Below are positions 1-7,835 of a stretch of DNA of 64,000 bases, piece after piece. The stretch is from Maribellus maritimus (GTDB lineage Bacteria; Bacteroidota; Bacteroidia; Bacteroidales; Prolixibacteraceae), in the NCBI RefSeq assembly GCF_022267315.1, contig NZ_JAIKLE010000032.1, forward strand, positions 1 through 64,000, written 5' to 3'. Position 1 is the first letter of the stretch; each line of letters begins with the position of its first letter. Both the position numbers and the translations under genes were made by a program. The notes under the pieces are model-generated. The model was not told the DNA's origin and made no database searches. It worked only from the letters and a program-made list of their open reading frames with translations.

Positions 1-49
1 CAAGTTCTTTTAAATCCTCTTTTATATTGAATTTGCTTTGTCTTCCCAT
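1..49 (-). CDS. N-terminus of a possible transposase (cut by window edge)
   Basis: An ATG at 49 on the minus strand opens a frame that runs off the window after 16 residues (MGRQSKFNIKEDLKEL). A short basic start followed by a charged helix is common in helix-turn-helix N-termini of IS630-like transposases, but 16 residues cannot prove a family. REP-like hairpins sit about 100 bp upstream, which fits a mobile-element neighbourhood. It could equally be an unrelated DNA-binding protein. Confidence 0.3.
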   Translation of the reverse strand, partial: MGRQSKFNIKEDLKEL

Positions 50-140
50 GCTTCAAAGATAATACAGCGGCACTATATACTCAAATTGGTATAAGAACTA
101 AATGACCTATGGCTTTTACATCTAATCACTTTGGGGTTAG

Positions 141-214
141 TTCCCCGCTGCTTGCAGCGAATTGACGAACTCATTCCTTTGTGATACCCCGTCTGCTTGC
201 AGCGGGGTAGTTCA
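141..214. repeat. Two REP-like palindromic units
   Basis: Two related GC-rich units lie in otherwise AT-rich DNA. Unit A has the perfect hairpin CGCTGC-TT-GCAGCG at 146-159. Unit B (187-207) has CCCCG plus CTGC, a TT loop, then GCAG plus CGGGG, with one bulged T. Both share the core CTGCTTGCAGCG. Such short palindromes resemble REP sequences mobilised by RAYT-type transposases, but no RAYT gene is visible here. Unit B overlaps the apparent 5' end of the next gene. Confidence 0.6.
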
Positions 215-910
215 TTAAATCAATTGAATATTAATAAGATTTTTACTGTTGCTATAGGAATTGTTCAATTTGGGATTTATTGGCTATCATTAATTTACCT
301 TTATAAATTTTTCAAGATGCTTTGGATTTATAAAAGTGAAATATTGATATTTCAATTGAGTAAATTTCTAATCTTAATTATACTTATTGTTGGAACTATT
401 TATATTTCTGTAAATTACAAAAGAAGCATTGTAATTAAGAACCGTTTAGAAGAAATTAATAATAGTGGATGCTGTTATGAAATAAACGGATTTAAATTTA
501 ATTTGACAACAGATGAATTTGAAAGAAATTTTCCTAAGGAGCAATGGGATATGCATAGCAAAAAAGTTTTATTTGGTAAAGAGTATCTTTCTAAAGGATC
601 ATTCCCATTTTATGAGTACAACACAAAGAATATAAATTTAATATTTGAGCAAGGTGTATTAAATGAAATCAATTTTACTTTTGATGTTAATAATCAAGAT
701 GACTTTTATTATTTATCAAAAGAATATGGAGAAATAAATACGATTTCTTCCTTTAGTTCATCTAACCAATATTTTGTAAATGAAAATATAATATATAAAA
801 TAAATGATTGTACATCGATGGGTATTGAATTTGTTGAATATATTAAAGAAAGTAAAAAGTTTATAAGAATTAGATTCAAGGGAATCTTTCAGAACCACTA
901 TTTAAATTAA
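197..910 (+). CDS. Hypothetical AT-rich membrane protein
   Basis: I do not recognise this protein. The frame is open for 237 codons from TTG at 197, but that start lies inside REP-like unit B; an in-frame TTG at 224 avoids the repeat and is at least as likely, and no upstream ATG exists. Two hydrophobic segments lie in the first 75 residues (around VAIGIVQFGIYWLSLIYLY and FLILIILIVGTIYISV), followed by a polar domain of about 160 residues rich in Asn, Lys, Phe and Tyr with a conspicuous CC pair. Composition is more AT-rich than the housekeeping genes nearby, so it is probably accessory. The repeat may have truncated the original N-terminus. Confidence 0.55.
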   Translation: MQRGSSLNQLNINKIFTVAIGIVQFGIYWLSLIYLYKFFKMLWIYKSEILIFQLSKFLILIILIVGTIYISVNYKRSIVIKNRLEEINNSGCCYEINGFKFNLTTDEFERNFPKEQWDMHSKKVLFGKEYLSKGSFPFYEYNTKNINLIFEQGVLNEINFTFDVNNQDDFYYLSKEYGEINTISSFSSSNQYFVNENIIYKINDCTSMGIEFVEYIKESKKFIRIRFKGIFQNHYLN

Positions 911-1183
911 GAGAAAAAACTATTAGACGTTTGATCAAACTACCACTATTCCAACCCTTGTATATCTATTCCGAAACCAGATCTGCGAAACCGGCATATA
1001 CACATCATTTTAAACCAATATGACTAAATTAAGAAAAGCGAATACTTCCTCTTGTAGCCTCCCATATAAGGCAAATTGGCACTTTCACTAATTGTGTGAA
1101 TACTTGTATCAGAAAAACCAGTTTAAGCCTTTAATTCATATATTGGTAAGCTATTTATTGGTATATGAAAACTTGCTGGAATA

Positions 1184-1216
1184 AGTAAAAAAAGTGGGAG
1201 GTTGTTCAGGCCTCCC
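1184..1216 (-). terminator. Rho-independent terminator on the minus strand
   Basis: GGGAGG (1196-1201) pairs with CCTCCC (1211-1216). Read on the minus strand the stem is followed by a seven-T run (the A run at 1187-1193), as in an intrinsic terminator. It lies downstream of the tmRNA gene and may act as a second, backup terminator. Confidence 0.5.
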
Positions 1217-1233
1217 AAATATGTTCAAATGTT

Positions 1234-1253
1234 GTATTACGGCAACGTAATAC
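1234..1253. other. Perfect 8-bp hairpin with GCAA tetraloop
   Basis: GTATTACG (1234-1241) and CGTAATAC (1246-1253) form a perfect 8-bp stem closing a GCAA loop, a GNRA-type tetraloop when read on the plus strand. There is no T run on either side, so a simple terminator is unlikely. It may be part of a transcript or a protein-binding palindrome. Confidence 0.45.
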
Positions 1254-1329
1254 TTTACAAAGTATAAGGAATTGTAAAAACACGTGGAAATAGTCAAAAA
1301 TTAGAATTATTGACTATATGCTGACTAAA

Positions 1330-1362
1330 AATAGAAAAGAACTCAATTAATAAGTTCTTTTT
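1330..1362 (-). terminator. Terminator of the tmRNA gene
   Basis: AAAAGAACT (1335-1343) and AGTTCTTTT (1353-1361) form a 9-bp stem with an AT-rich loop, 24 bp beyond the 3' end of ssrA on the minus strand. A T-rich tract follows in the minus-strand direction. Confidence 0.55.
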
Positions 1363-1385
1363 CAATTAATTATGATTCATTGAGG

Positions 1386-1782
1386 TGGAGCTGGCGGGAG
1401 TCGAACCCGCGTCCAAACGAGGAAGCAACAAGCTTTCTACATGCTTAGCCCCGACTTGTTTTTCGTGTAAACACCGGATCAAGGCCACCCATGTTTACCT
1501 TAGCTCCTAAATTTTCGCAGAAATTCCGGAGCAAAATTTCCACTAGCTTCGATTTATTTGCACCGCCGGTTCGGACCGCTTCAAAGCATTAGCATCCGGG
1601 CGATGTCTTGTCCCGGAACCTTGTTCCGGGATTAAGCGGATAACCTACTGTGATTCGGTTACGCAGCAAGAGCGTAATTTTCTTCGCCAATTAATGTTTT
1701 GATTATTATTTTAAAGGGTCAACAACCAAAACCCTGCATGCTTACCTGCCTCTTCTACCCGCTGTCAAAACCAGTCAGCCCC
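1386..1782 (-). ncRNA. ssrA: Transfer-messenger RNA (tmRNA)
   Basis: tmRNA rescues stalled ribosomes and tags incomplete proteins for proteolysis. On the minus strand the RNA begins GGGGCUGACUGG (1782-1771) and ends with a T-arm GGUUCGACUCCCGCC and acceptor CAGCUCC-A at 1386. GGGGCUG pairs with CAGCUCC, giving the 7-bp acceptor stem with one G-U pair. The genome continues CCT after the discriminator A, so the terminal CCA is not fully encoded and must be completed enzymatically. The tag frame lies at 1659-1688. Its length of 397 nt is normal. It is flanked by a hairpin terminator on one side and a TATTTTTG box on the other. Confidence 0.96.
1659..1688 (-). CDS. tmRNA proteolysis-tag reading frame
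   Basis: Inside ssrA, codons GGC GAA GAA AAT TAC GCT CTT GCT GCG TAA encode the tag GEENYALAA and a stop. The NYALAA ending is the kind read by ClpXP/ClpAP adaptors in Bacteroidota; the more familiar Bacteroides form is GENNYALAA. Confidence 0.9.
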   Translation of the reverse strand, partial: GEENYALAA

Positions 1783-1792
1783 AAAGAGGATA

Positions 1793-1800
1793 CAAAAATA
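1793..1800 (-). promoter_or_regulatory. Possible -7 box of ssrA
   Basis: Minus-strand TATTTTTG matches the Bacteroidota -7 consensus TAnnTTTG and ends 10 nt before the mature tmRNA 5' end. No clear -33 TTTG is seen, and a short 5' leader removed by processing would have to be assumed. Confidence 0.4.
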
Positions 1801-1909
1801 TTCTTTTTTCATGAAATACCATAAAAATTTATTCTTCGTTCATCCCTTTCTGCATTTTGCTCGTTTTATTATTGCAAGTGTTACAAGTTCTTTAATAACT
1901 ACAAAAATT

Positions 1910-3874
1910 ATGAGAAAATTACTTTTGTTTTTTGTTTGTTTAATTTCCGTTTCTCCGGGTATACTACAGGCACAGGAAGAGGAGATGGGAGAACCCTTAG
2001 AATCTCAGAATTATAATAATATTGGTGTTTTTGATTTTCCTGGAGTGAGTTGCAAACCTTTGGGAGTTGCTTATTTATCAGGGAAAGAATACCCTGATCT
2101 ATTTTTAGCATCAGATAAATGGAATCCCGGATTTTTCTATTATGAATTTGCAGGCTTTTCCCAGAAAGGAGTTCCTGTGTTTTTAGAAGCAAAGGAATTT
2201 AAAACTCCGGCTACATATAAGAATTTAGGTTGTGTAAAAGAAATCGGAGGGAAAATCTATGGATTTTGGTATATCGACAAAAAAATTGTTTCCTGCGTTT
2301 TTGATTCCAAGTCTTTTGAGTTTAAAAGAGAAAAAGAATTAGCTGTTTCATTTCCCCGAAATCCAGGGCCGTTTTCAGTGGAAATCAATCAAAAAGGAAA
2401 TTATGTTTTTGTCTTTTCGATTGGTGATGGTGTAAATACAAGAGCTCCCGGCGATGGAAGAGATGCTGATTATATTCCTTACAGACCGGATGGCGTGTAT
2501 AATGGAGGAATCTCTTACTCTGATTTATATAAAGTTGAGGTTGCAAATGATTTTAACTCAGTTGTAACGGAAGCAACAAAAATTTCAAAAGGAGATGTAA
2601 AGGTAAGATCAAGTCATCAGGGAATTACAAAAATAGAGGTGAACGATAATCGGGAAGGATTGGTGACGGGATCCTGGTTTGGTAATTTGTATTTTTTTGA
2701 GTTGTCAAAAGATTTTGATGTTCAGGAAGAAGGAATAGTTAGTGGAGCCGATTTGATAACACTTCGACATCCAACAATTTGGCCAACACCGCTTGTCTAT
2801 CCCGGAACGGATCGGAAATGGAATAACTTAATTGCATCCGGAGAAGGAGGAATTTATTTTTATAAATACCTTGGCTTTTCTGAAAAACGTAACGCCCCGA
2901 TTTACGATACTCCGCAGCATTTATTAAAACAAAATTCAAATTTAAAAGGAGGTTCGCTGGTTGTTCCAACAATGGTTGACTGGGATGGAGACGGAAAAAC
3001 GGATATTGTTGCAGGGAATTCACTCGGACAGATTTTGTTCTTCAGAAATTTAGGAGATAACCAAACACCGCAATTTTCTGCCGGAGTTCCACTGGAAGCT
3101 GGTGGCAAAGAAATTCATATACAGCCCGGTTATGGAGAAGATATTCAGGGGCCGTTTGAATCGCGATGGGGATATACTTGCCCAAATGTTATTGATTGGA
3201 ATGACGATGGTGTGTATGATATTGTGATGGGCGATAGCAGAGGAAAACACACTGTTTATATAAATAAAGGAACACCTCAAAAGCCGGAATTGGCAGAGGA
3301 ACATCCGATTTATTTGGAAGGATTGGAACTTCATGGAACGTGGCGTTGTAAACCGGGAGTAGCAAAAATTGGAGATAAAATGGCTTATGTTACGCTCGAC
3401 GATGACGATGTATTTCATTTATATTGGCAAATTGATGCCTATAACCTGAAGGAGGGATTCAAACTTTGTTTGGAAGATGGAACGCCAATAGAAGGTAATT
3501 TCCTGGAAGCTGGAGGTACCGGTCGTTTAAAATTTAATATTGTTGATTGGGATCTTGACGGAACTTTGGATTTAATTGTCGGCACGCCGCGACACGGTTG
3601 TGTCCCTAATCCGAAAGAGGGATTACCCTGGAGGTATCTGGATGAAGGACGCCCTGGTTCAGCCGTTCTTTTTCTGAAAAATGTAGGTACAGATGAATCA
3701 CCGAAATATCACTTCCCAAAACTCTTAAGATATAAAGGAAAGCCAATTTATTTGGGACAGCATTCCTGTGCACCGACACCTTGGTACAGAAATAGTAAAA
3801 CCATTCCCGATATACTTGTTGGAAGAGAAAATGGAATGTTTTATTATTTCGACAGAAAAGATATTAGTTGGTAG
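1910..3874 (+). CDS. Secreted VCBS/FG-GAP repeat protein
   Basis: The frame is open from 1811, but the ATG at 1910 starts a standard signal peptide (MRKLLLFFVCLISVSPGILQAQ), so I choose that start; the product is 654 residues. Several repeats carry Ca2+-binding Asp-rich loops followed by an I/LVxG strand: DWDGDGKTDIVAG, DWNDDGVYDIVMG and DWDLDGTLDLIVG, each the hallmark of a VCBS/FG-GAP beta-propeller blade. No catalytic motif is visible, so it is probably an exported binding or adhesion propeller, periplasmic or on the surface. It has no lipobox and no T9SS tail. It stands alone between tmRNA and a bidirectional terminator. Sequence context gives no substrate. Confidence 0.8.
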   Translation: MRKLLLFFVCLISVSPGILQAQEEEMGEPLESQNYNNIGVFDFPGVSCKPLGVAYLSGKEYPDLFLASDKWNPGFFYYEFAGFSQKGVPVFLEAKEFKTPATYKNLGCVKEIGGKIYGFWYIDKKIVSCVFDSKSFEFKREKELAVSFPRNPGPFSVEINQKGNYVFVFSIGDGVNTRAPGDGRDADYIPYRPDGVYNGGISYSDLYKVEVANDFNSVVTEATKISKGDVKVRSSHQGITKIEVNDNREGLVTGSWFGNLYFFELSKDFDVQEEGIVSGADLITLRHPTIWPTPLVYPGTDRKWNNLIASGEGGIYFYKYLGFSEKRNAPIYDTPQHLLKQNSNLKGGSLVVPTMVDWDGDGKTDIVAGNSLGQILFFRNLGDNQTPQFSAGVPLEAGGKEIHIQPGYGEDIQGPFESRWGYTCPNVIDWNDDGVYDIVMGDSRGKHTVYINKGTPQKPELAEEHPIYLEGLELHGTWRCKPGVAKIGDKMAYVTLDDDDVFHLYWQIDAYNLKEGFKLCLEDGTPIEGNFLEAGGTGRLKFNIVDWDLDGTLDLIVGTPRHGCVPNPKEGLPWRYLDEGRPGSAVLFLKNVGTDESPKYHFPKLLRYKGKPIYLGQHSCAPTPWYRNSKTIPDILVGRENGMFYYFDRKDISW

Positions 3875-3879
3875 AAAGA

Positions 3880-3920
3880 AAAAATGTCAGCTGTTATTTG
3901 TAAATAGCTGATATTTTTTT
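3880..3920. terminator. Bidirectional terminator between convergent genes
   Basis: TCAGCT (3887-3892) pairs with AGCTGA (3906-3911). The stem is flanked by an A-rich run on the left and a T run on the right, so it can end transcription from both the VCBS gene and the galU operon. Confidence 0.7.
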
Positions 3921-3921
3921 G

Positions 3922-4791
3922 CTATAGTTTTCCTACAAAGTCTTTTAGCCATACTTTAATTGATTCTCCAATTTCCGGATCTTCCAAGGCAAATTCAATA
4001 TTGGTTTTCAGAAAGCCCATTTTATTTCCGATATCGTACCTTTTTCCATTGAATTTTAACCCGTACATGGCTTGCTTTTTTACCATCTCGCGCATGGCAT
4101 CAGTAAGTTGAATTTCGTTATTTTTTCCTGGAGGTGTTTTCTCCAATAAATCAAAAATTTCAGGAGTAAAAATATAACGACTGGCAACTGCAAGGTTGGA
4201 AGGTGCTTCTTCCGGTGACGGTTTCTCAATCCAGTCTTTGGCTTTAAATACGTTTTCTGTAACTGCTTCCCCGTCAATAATTCCATAGCGATGAACCAGT
4301 TCGAGTTTTACCTCTTCGAGCGCAATGACCGAACTTTGGTACTTTTCATAAACATCGATAAGTTGTTTGGTTACCGGACCGTCTTCGCTTTTAACCAGCG
4401 TGTCGCCCAGCAAAATCACAAAAGGCTCATTGTTTACATGGTAGCGCGCATGGAGAATGGCGTCACCCAAACCGTTCATTTCTTTCTGCCAAACAAAATG
4501 GATGTTTGCAAGGTTAGAAATCGAGCGAATTTTATCGAGTGTTTTTAAGTCTTGTTTTTTTAACAGTGATTCTTCCAGTATAGGGCTTCTGTCAAAATGT
4601 TCTTCAATAGCTCGTTTGCCTTTCCCGATAATCATCAGAATATCAGTAATTCCGCTTTCAACGGCTTCTTCAACTACGTGTTGTATTACTGGAGTATCTA
4701 TAATAGGAATCATTTCCTTAGGCTGAGATTTTGTGGCCGGGAGAAACCGGGTTCCATATCCTGCCGCAGGAATAACTGCTTTTTTGATCAT
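3922..4791 (-). CDS. galU: UTP-glucose-1-phosphate uridylyltransferase (GalU type)
   Basis: A 289-residue sugar-1-phosphate nucleotidyltransferase that makes UDP-sugar and pyrophosphate from UTP and hexose-1-phosphate in the cytoplasm. The N-terminus has the nucleotide-binding signature AAGYGTRFLPATKSQPKEM, followed by DTPVIQHVVEEAVESGI, the GDTLV region near residue 130 and the conserved WIEKP segment. Length fits GalU. It starts 2 bp after the stop of a glucuronokinase-like GHMP kinase, so the two are almost certainly co-transcribed. That pairing raises the possibility that it accepts glucuronate-1-phosphate besides glucose-1-phosphate (inference). The bidirectional terminator at 3880-3920 closes the operon. 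Confidence 0.9.
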   Translation of the reverse strand: MIKKAVIPAAGYGTRFLPATKSQPKEMIPIIDTPVIQHVVEEAVESGITDILMIIGKGKRAIEEHFDRSPILEESLLKKQDLKTLDKIRSISNLANIHFVWQKEMNGLGDAILHARYHVNNEPFVILLGDTLVKSEDGPVTKQLIDVYEKYQSSVIALEEVKLELVHRYGIIDGEAVTENVFKAKDWIEKPSPEEAPSNLAVASRYIFTPEIFDLLEKTPPGKNNEIQLTDAMREMVKKQAMYGLKFNGKRYDIGNKMGFLKTNIEFALEDPEIGESIKVWLKDFVGKL

Positions 4792-4793
4792 AT

Positions 4794-5798
4794 TTAATTG
4801 TTGTTTATAATATTGGGTTTTATAACTTCAATTTCGTTATTGTTCATTATGTCGTGCAATTTATTGTACATTATTTCGTCAGCGTACGTTCCTATTATTG
4901 CACCTCCTGAACCAGTAAATTTTGCACTTGCTCCAACAGAACGGGCCAACTCTACCATTTCAATATTTCCTTGTGATACAGGAATTAGATTTCTTCGCAA
5001 ATCGAAATTTTCATTGATCAGTTCATGCATTTTTTGTTTATCCCTCTTTTCAAGAGCGGCTTTAAATTCTTCGGTTATTTGCGCCCATCTCTTCATCGCC
5101 TGCAGTACTTTTCCTTCCTTTATTTCAAATCGTGCTTTCAGGTTATTGTGTACCGTTTCTGTCCCTTCCGACAGGTTTTTTCGGTAGGCGATATAAAAAT
5201 TTGGAAAATGAACATTGTGCAAAGTTTCATATTTGCCATACCCTTGTTTTTCCATAATTTTTTTATCGAAATTCATAAAGACAGGTTTCTCGTATGCCTG
5301 GGCAACTCTGTCCTGGAGACCTGCCGATATGCCCAGTTCATTGGTTTCAACTGAAAGTACCAGATTCGCAAAAATGGCAGGTTCAATGTAAACTTCATAA
5401 AATAAACAAAGGGCTTTTAAGCAGGCTGTAAGAATAGCACTTGAGCCAGCCAGTCCTAACCTTAAAGGAATATTGGAATTGTAGGTAATCGTAAAATTCT
5501 TCGAAGCTAGTTTTATATTGTTCCTTTTACAATATTCGTAAAACACTTTTACGATCCCTTTTATCAAACGCATACCTCCGTAATATCCTGCAAAATTGAT
5601 ATTGTCTACCAACTCATCCAGATTATTGTAGGTTGTTTTGTCAGCACGCTGAGGTTTTATTTCAAGCTGAGGTGTTTGGTAAAGCTGAACTTTTACGATA
5701 AAGTTTGAAAAAACAAATGCGATGGTTTTTCCAAAATAGCCATCGGAAGGGTTGCCGATAACTGCAGCCCGGGGATATGAATATGTCTCAATAATCAT
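4794..5798 (-). CDS. GHMP kinase resembling plant glucuronokinase
   Basis: A 334-residue GHMP-superfamily small-molecule kinase. The phosphate-binding motif 2 is GLAGSSAI (near residue 117) and motif 3 is KFTGSGGAI (near 295). From memory of Arabidopsis glucuronokinase, many segments match closely: GNPSDGYFGKTI, YYGGMRLIKGIVKVF, GISAGLQDRVAQ, NFDLRRNL and NIEMVELARSVGASAKF. That family phosphorylates D-glucuronate at C1 with ATP. Archaeal and bacterial sugar kinases of the same superfamily cannot be excluded. It lies between an acyl-CoA synthetase (24 bp upstream) and galU (2 bp downstream), which would use a sugar-1-phosphate product. Confidence 0.8.
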   Translation of the reverse strand: MIIETYSYPRAAVIGNPSDGYFGKTIAFVFSNFIVKVQLYQTPQLEIKPQRADKTTYNNLDELVDNINFAGYYGGMRLIKGIVKVFYEYCKRNNIKLASKNFTITYNSNIPLRLGLAGSSAILTACLKALCLFYEVYIEPAIFANLVLSVETNELGISAGLQDRVAQAYEKPVFMNFDKKIMEKQGYGKYETLHNVHFPNFYIAYRKNLSEGTETVHNNLKARFEIKEGKVLQAMKRWAQITEEFKAALEKRDKQKMHELINENFDLRRNLIPVSQGNIEMVELARSVGASAKFTGSGGAIIGTYADEIMYNKLHDIMNNNEIEVIKPNIINNN

Positions 5799-5821
5799 AA
5801 TCGAATTTTAAAGCCGCAAAT

Positions 5822-7726
5822 TTACGAATTCCATTTTTTAATGGCTTCCAGATTCAATTCATTTTCAATATTTTTTGCTTCAGAAGTATAAAGAAAATCT
5901 AAATGAGTTTTGAAATATTCAGTTATTTTTCCACGTACAACTTTCATTGAGGCATTAACAAGTGCATTTTCCTGAGTGAACGCTTCCGGCAAAACAACTA
6001 TGTTCGCGGGCAACCATCTTTCAGGGAATTCGCCTTCATATATCCCGCCTTTTTTATATTGTTGCACATCGTTAAGGATGATTTTTAAAGACTCTCTGTT
6101 TCCTTCTTCCGAACCCGGTGTAATGTTTCTTTTTTTAAGCTCCCTGTTTATTGCTTCAACATCAGGAATAAGCATTCCAACGGTAAACGGATTTTGATTA
6201 TTGTAAAGCATTGCCTGCTGAATAAAAGGCGATTTGTCAACCAGTGCCTCTTCAATTCCTTCGGGGCTGTATTTTTCACCGTCATTCCCAATGAGCAAAC
6301 TTTTAAAGCGTCCAAGCACAACCAGGAAATCATCTTCATCCATATAGCCCATGTCACCGGTATGTAACCATCCTTCTTTTAAGGTATTGGCTGTTGCCTG
6401 TGGATTATTCCAGTATCCCAGCATCACATTATCTCCTTTTACAACAATTTCCCCTTTTTGTCCTTTGGGTAATTCATTTCCATTTTCATCGAGAATTTTT
6501 AGCTCCAAATCTTTTATTAGTTTTCCGGAGGTGCCAAATTTTACAACTTGTGGTGTATTTGAGGAAATTACAGGTGCTGCTTCGGTTAATCCATATCCCT
6601 GGCAAATTGGAATCCCTACAGCGTAAAAGAAGCGTTGCAACTCGGTGTCGAGAAGTGCGCCTCCTCCTATGAAAAACTGAAGATTTCCCCCAAATCCATC
6701 ACGTATTTTTTTGAAAAGAATAGAGTCAAAAAGAGATAAGAGAGGTTTTAGAAATATGCGAAATCCTTTGCCTCGGTTATGTCCTTCGCCATTGTATTTG
6801 TACGCAATATTTAATGCAAATTGAAATAATTTATATGTGCTTTCACCTTTTTTTCGTATTCCGGCTTCAATATTTTTTCGAAAGGTTTTCGAAAATGCGG
6901 GAACACTCATCATAAGTGTTGGCTTAATTTCCTGAATATTTTTTGGAATATTTTTTAGTGTTTCAAGCGGTGTATTTCCAATTTCAACCGATGCAATACT
7001 TGCTCCTTTGTACATAAAAACGTACAAACAGGTTGTGTGGGCAAAGGCATGATCCCAGGGAAGAATGGCCAGTGTTTTCCAATCCGGTTGTAAATCGAGT
7101 AATGAATTTGATTGGACTACGTTTGCGGCATAGTTGAGTTGTGTCAGCATAATTCCTTTTGGATCGGCTGTTGTTCCTGATGTGTAAGAAATATTGGCCA
7201 CATCGCCAGGCTGAATATTTTTCCAAATGGAATCAAATTTCTCAGCATTGTTTTTTAAGTATTCCTCACCAAGTTTAAAAAGCTCTTTGTAGTCGAGGTC
7301 TTTTTCTCCGGGATTCTCTTTCCCGTCCAGATATATTACTTTTTTTAATTCAGGAAGTTCATCTCTGATTGCCTCAACTTTATTTGCATGTTGTTTGGAG
7401 ACAAAAATATATTTACTCCCACTATGGTATAGGCGAAAAGAAAGTTCATTTTTTTCAAGTCTGATGGATAAAGGGACGTTGATGCCACCGGCATATAACA
7501 TAGCCAGTTCACTTATTATCCAATCATTTCTTCCATCGGAAATCAACCCGGCTCTGTCACCCTTTTCAAATCCAATGGATACGAGTCCTGCTGCGAGTTT
7601 TATAACTTTTTTACGGGTTTCTGTATACGTTGTTCCCTGGTATTTTCCGTCTTTTTTTTCCCATAAATATACGTTTTCGGGAAATTTATTTACCGCTGTT
7701 TCAAAGAGCTCAATAATCGTTTTCAT
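5822..7726 (-). CDS. Long-chain acyl-CoA synthetase (AMP-forming)
   Basis: A 634-residue ANL-superfamily enzyme that activates a fatty acid with ATP and CoA via an acyl-adenylate. The frame extends three codons to a TTG, but the ATG at 7726 (MKTIIELF) is the natural start. Motifs are the P-loop YTSGTTADPKG near residue 185, YGLTEAAPV near 385, GWLHTGDMG near 445 and the hinge LGRFKSLL. Length and the insert between the P-loop and YGLTEAAP fit the FadD15-like long-chain group typical of Bacteroidota. It is probably the first gene of the unit with the GHMP kinase and galU, with a 24-bp gap, though its lipid chemistry does not obviously belong to sugar-nucleotide synthesis. Confidence 0.88.
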   Translation of the reverse strand: MKTIIELFETAVNKFPENVYLWEKKDGKYQGTTYTETRKKVIKLAAGLVSIGFEKGDRAGLISDGRNDWIISELAMLYAGGINVPLSIRLEKNELSFRLYHSGSKYIFVSKQHANKVEAIRDELPELKKVIYLDGKENPGEKDLDYKELFKLGEEYLKNNAEKFDSIWKNIQPGDVANISYTSGTTADPKGIMLTQLNYAANVVQSNSLLDLQPDWKTLAILPWDHAFAHTTCLYVFMYKGASIASVEIGNTPLETLKNIPKNIQEIKPTLMMSVPAFSKTFRKNIEAGIRKKGESTYKLFQFALNIAYKYNGEGHNRGKGFRIFLKPLLSLFDSILFKKIRDGFGGNLQFFIGGGALLDTELQRFFYAVGIPICQGYGLTEAAPVISSNTPQVVKFGTSGKLIKDLELKILDENGNELPKGQKGEIVVKGDNVMLGYWNNPQATANTLKEGWLHTGDMGYMDEDDFLVVLGRFKSLLIGNDGEKYSPEGIEEALVDKSPFIQQAMLYNNQNPFTVGMLIPDVEAINRELKKRNITPGSEEGNRESLKIILNDVQQYKKGGIYEGEFPERWLPANIVVLPEAFTQENALVNASMKVVRGKITEYFKTHLDFLYTSEAKNIENELNLEAIKKWNS

Positions 7727-7803
7727 AATAAACAATTTGTTCGATTTATTACGTTTAGCGATTCAAATGTAAGAAAAAAAGACAAAAAGGGAACTGTATT
7801 GTG

Positions 7804-7829
7804 AAAACGCCCGGTTAACCGGGCGTTTT
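7804..7829 (-). terminator. Terminator downstream of galM
   Basis: A perfect 13-bp inverted repeat, AAAACGCCCGGTT / AACCGGGCGTTTT, with its own A/T ends, sits 7 bp after the galM stop. It separates galM from the acyl-CoA synthetase operon and can function in both directions. Confidence 0.85.
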
Positions 7830-7835
7830 GAAATG

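Larger units (their letters stand above)
911..1329. other. Gene-free stretch holding two hairpins
   Basis: I see no credible reading frame on either strand. The only clear structures are two hairpins at 1196-1216 and 1234-1253, listed separately. The rest is AT-rich sequence without repeats or obvious promoters. Confidence 0.6.

Noticed and set aside
4794-5798. Naming the GHMP kinase as galactokinase or mevalonate kinase
   Set aside because: The motifs around GNPSD and the C-terminal block match glucuronokinase-like proteins, and a separate galK is present at 11236.
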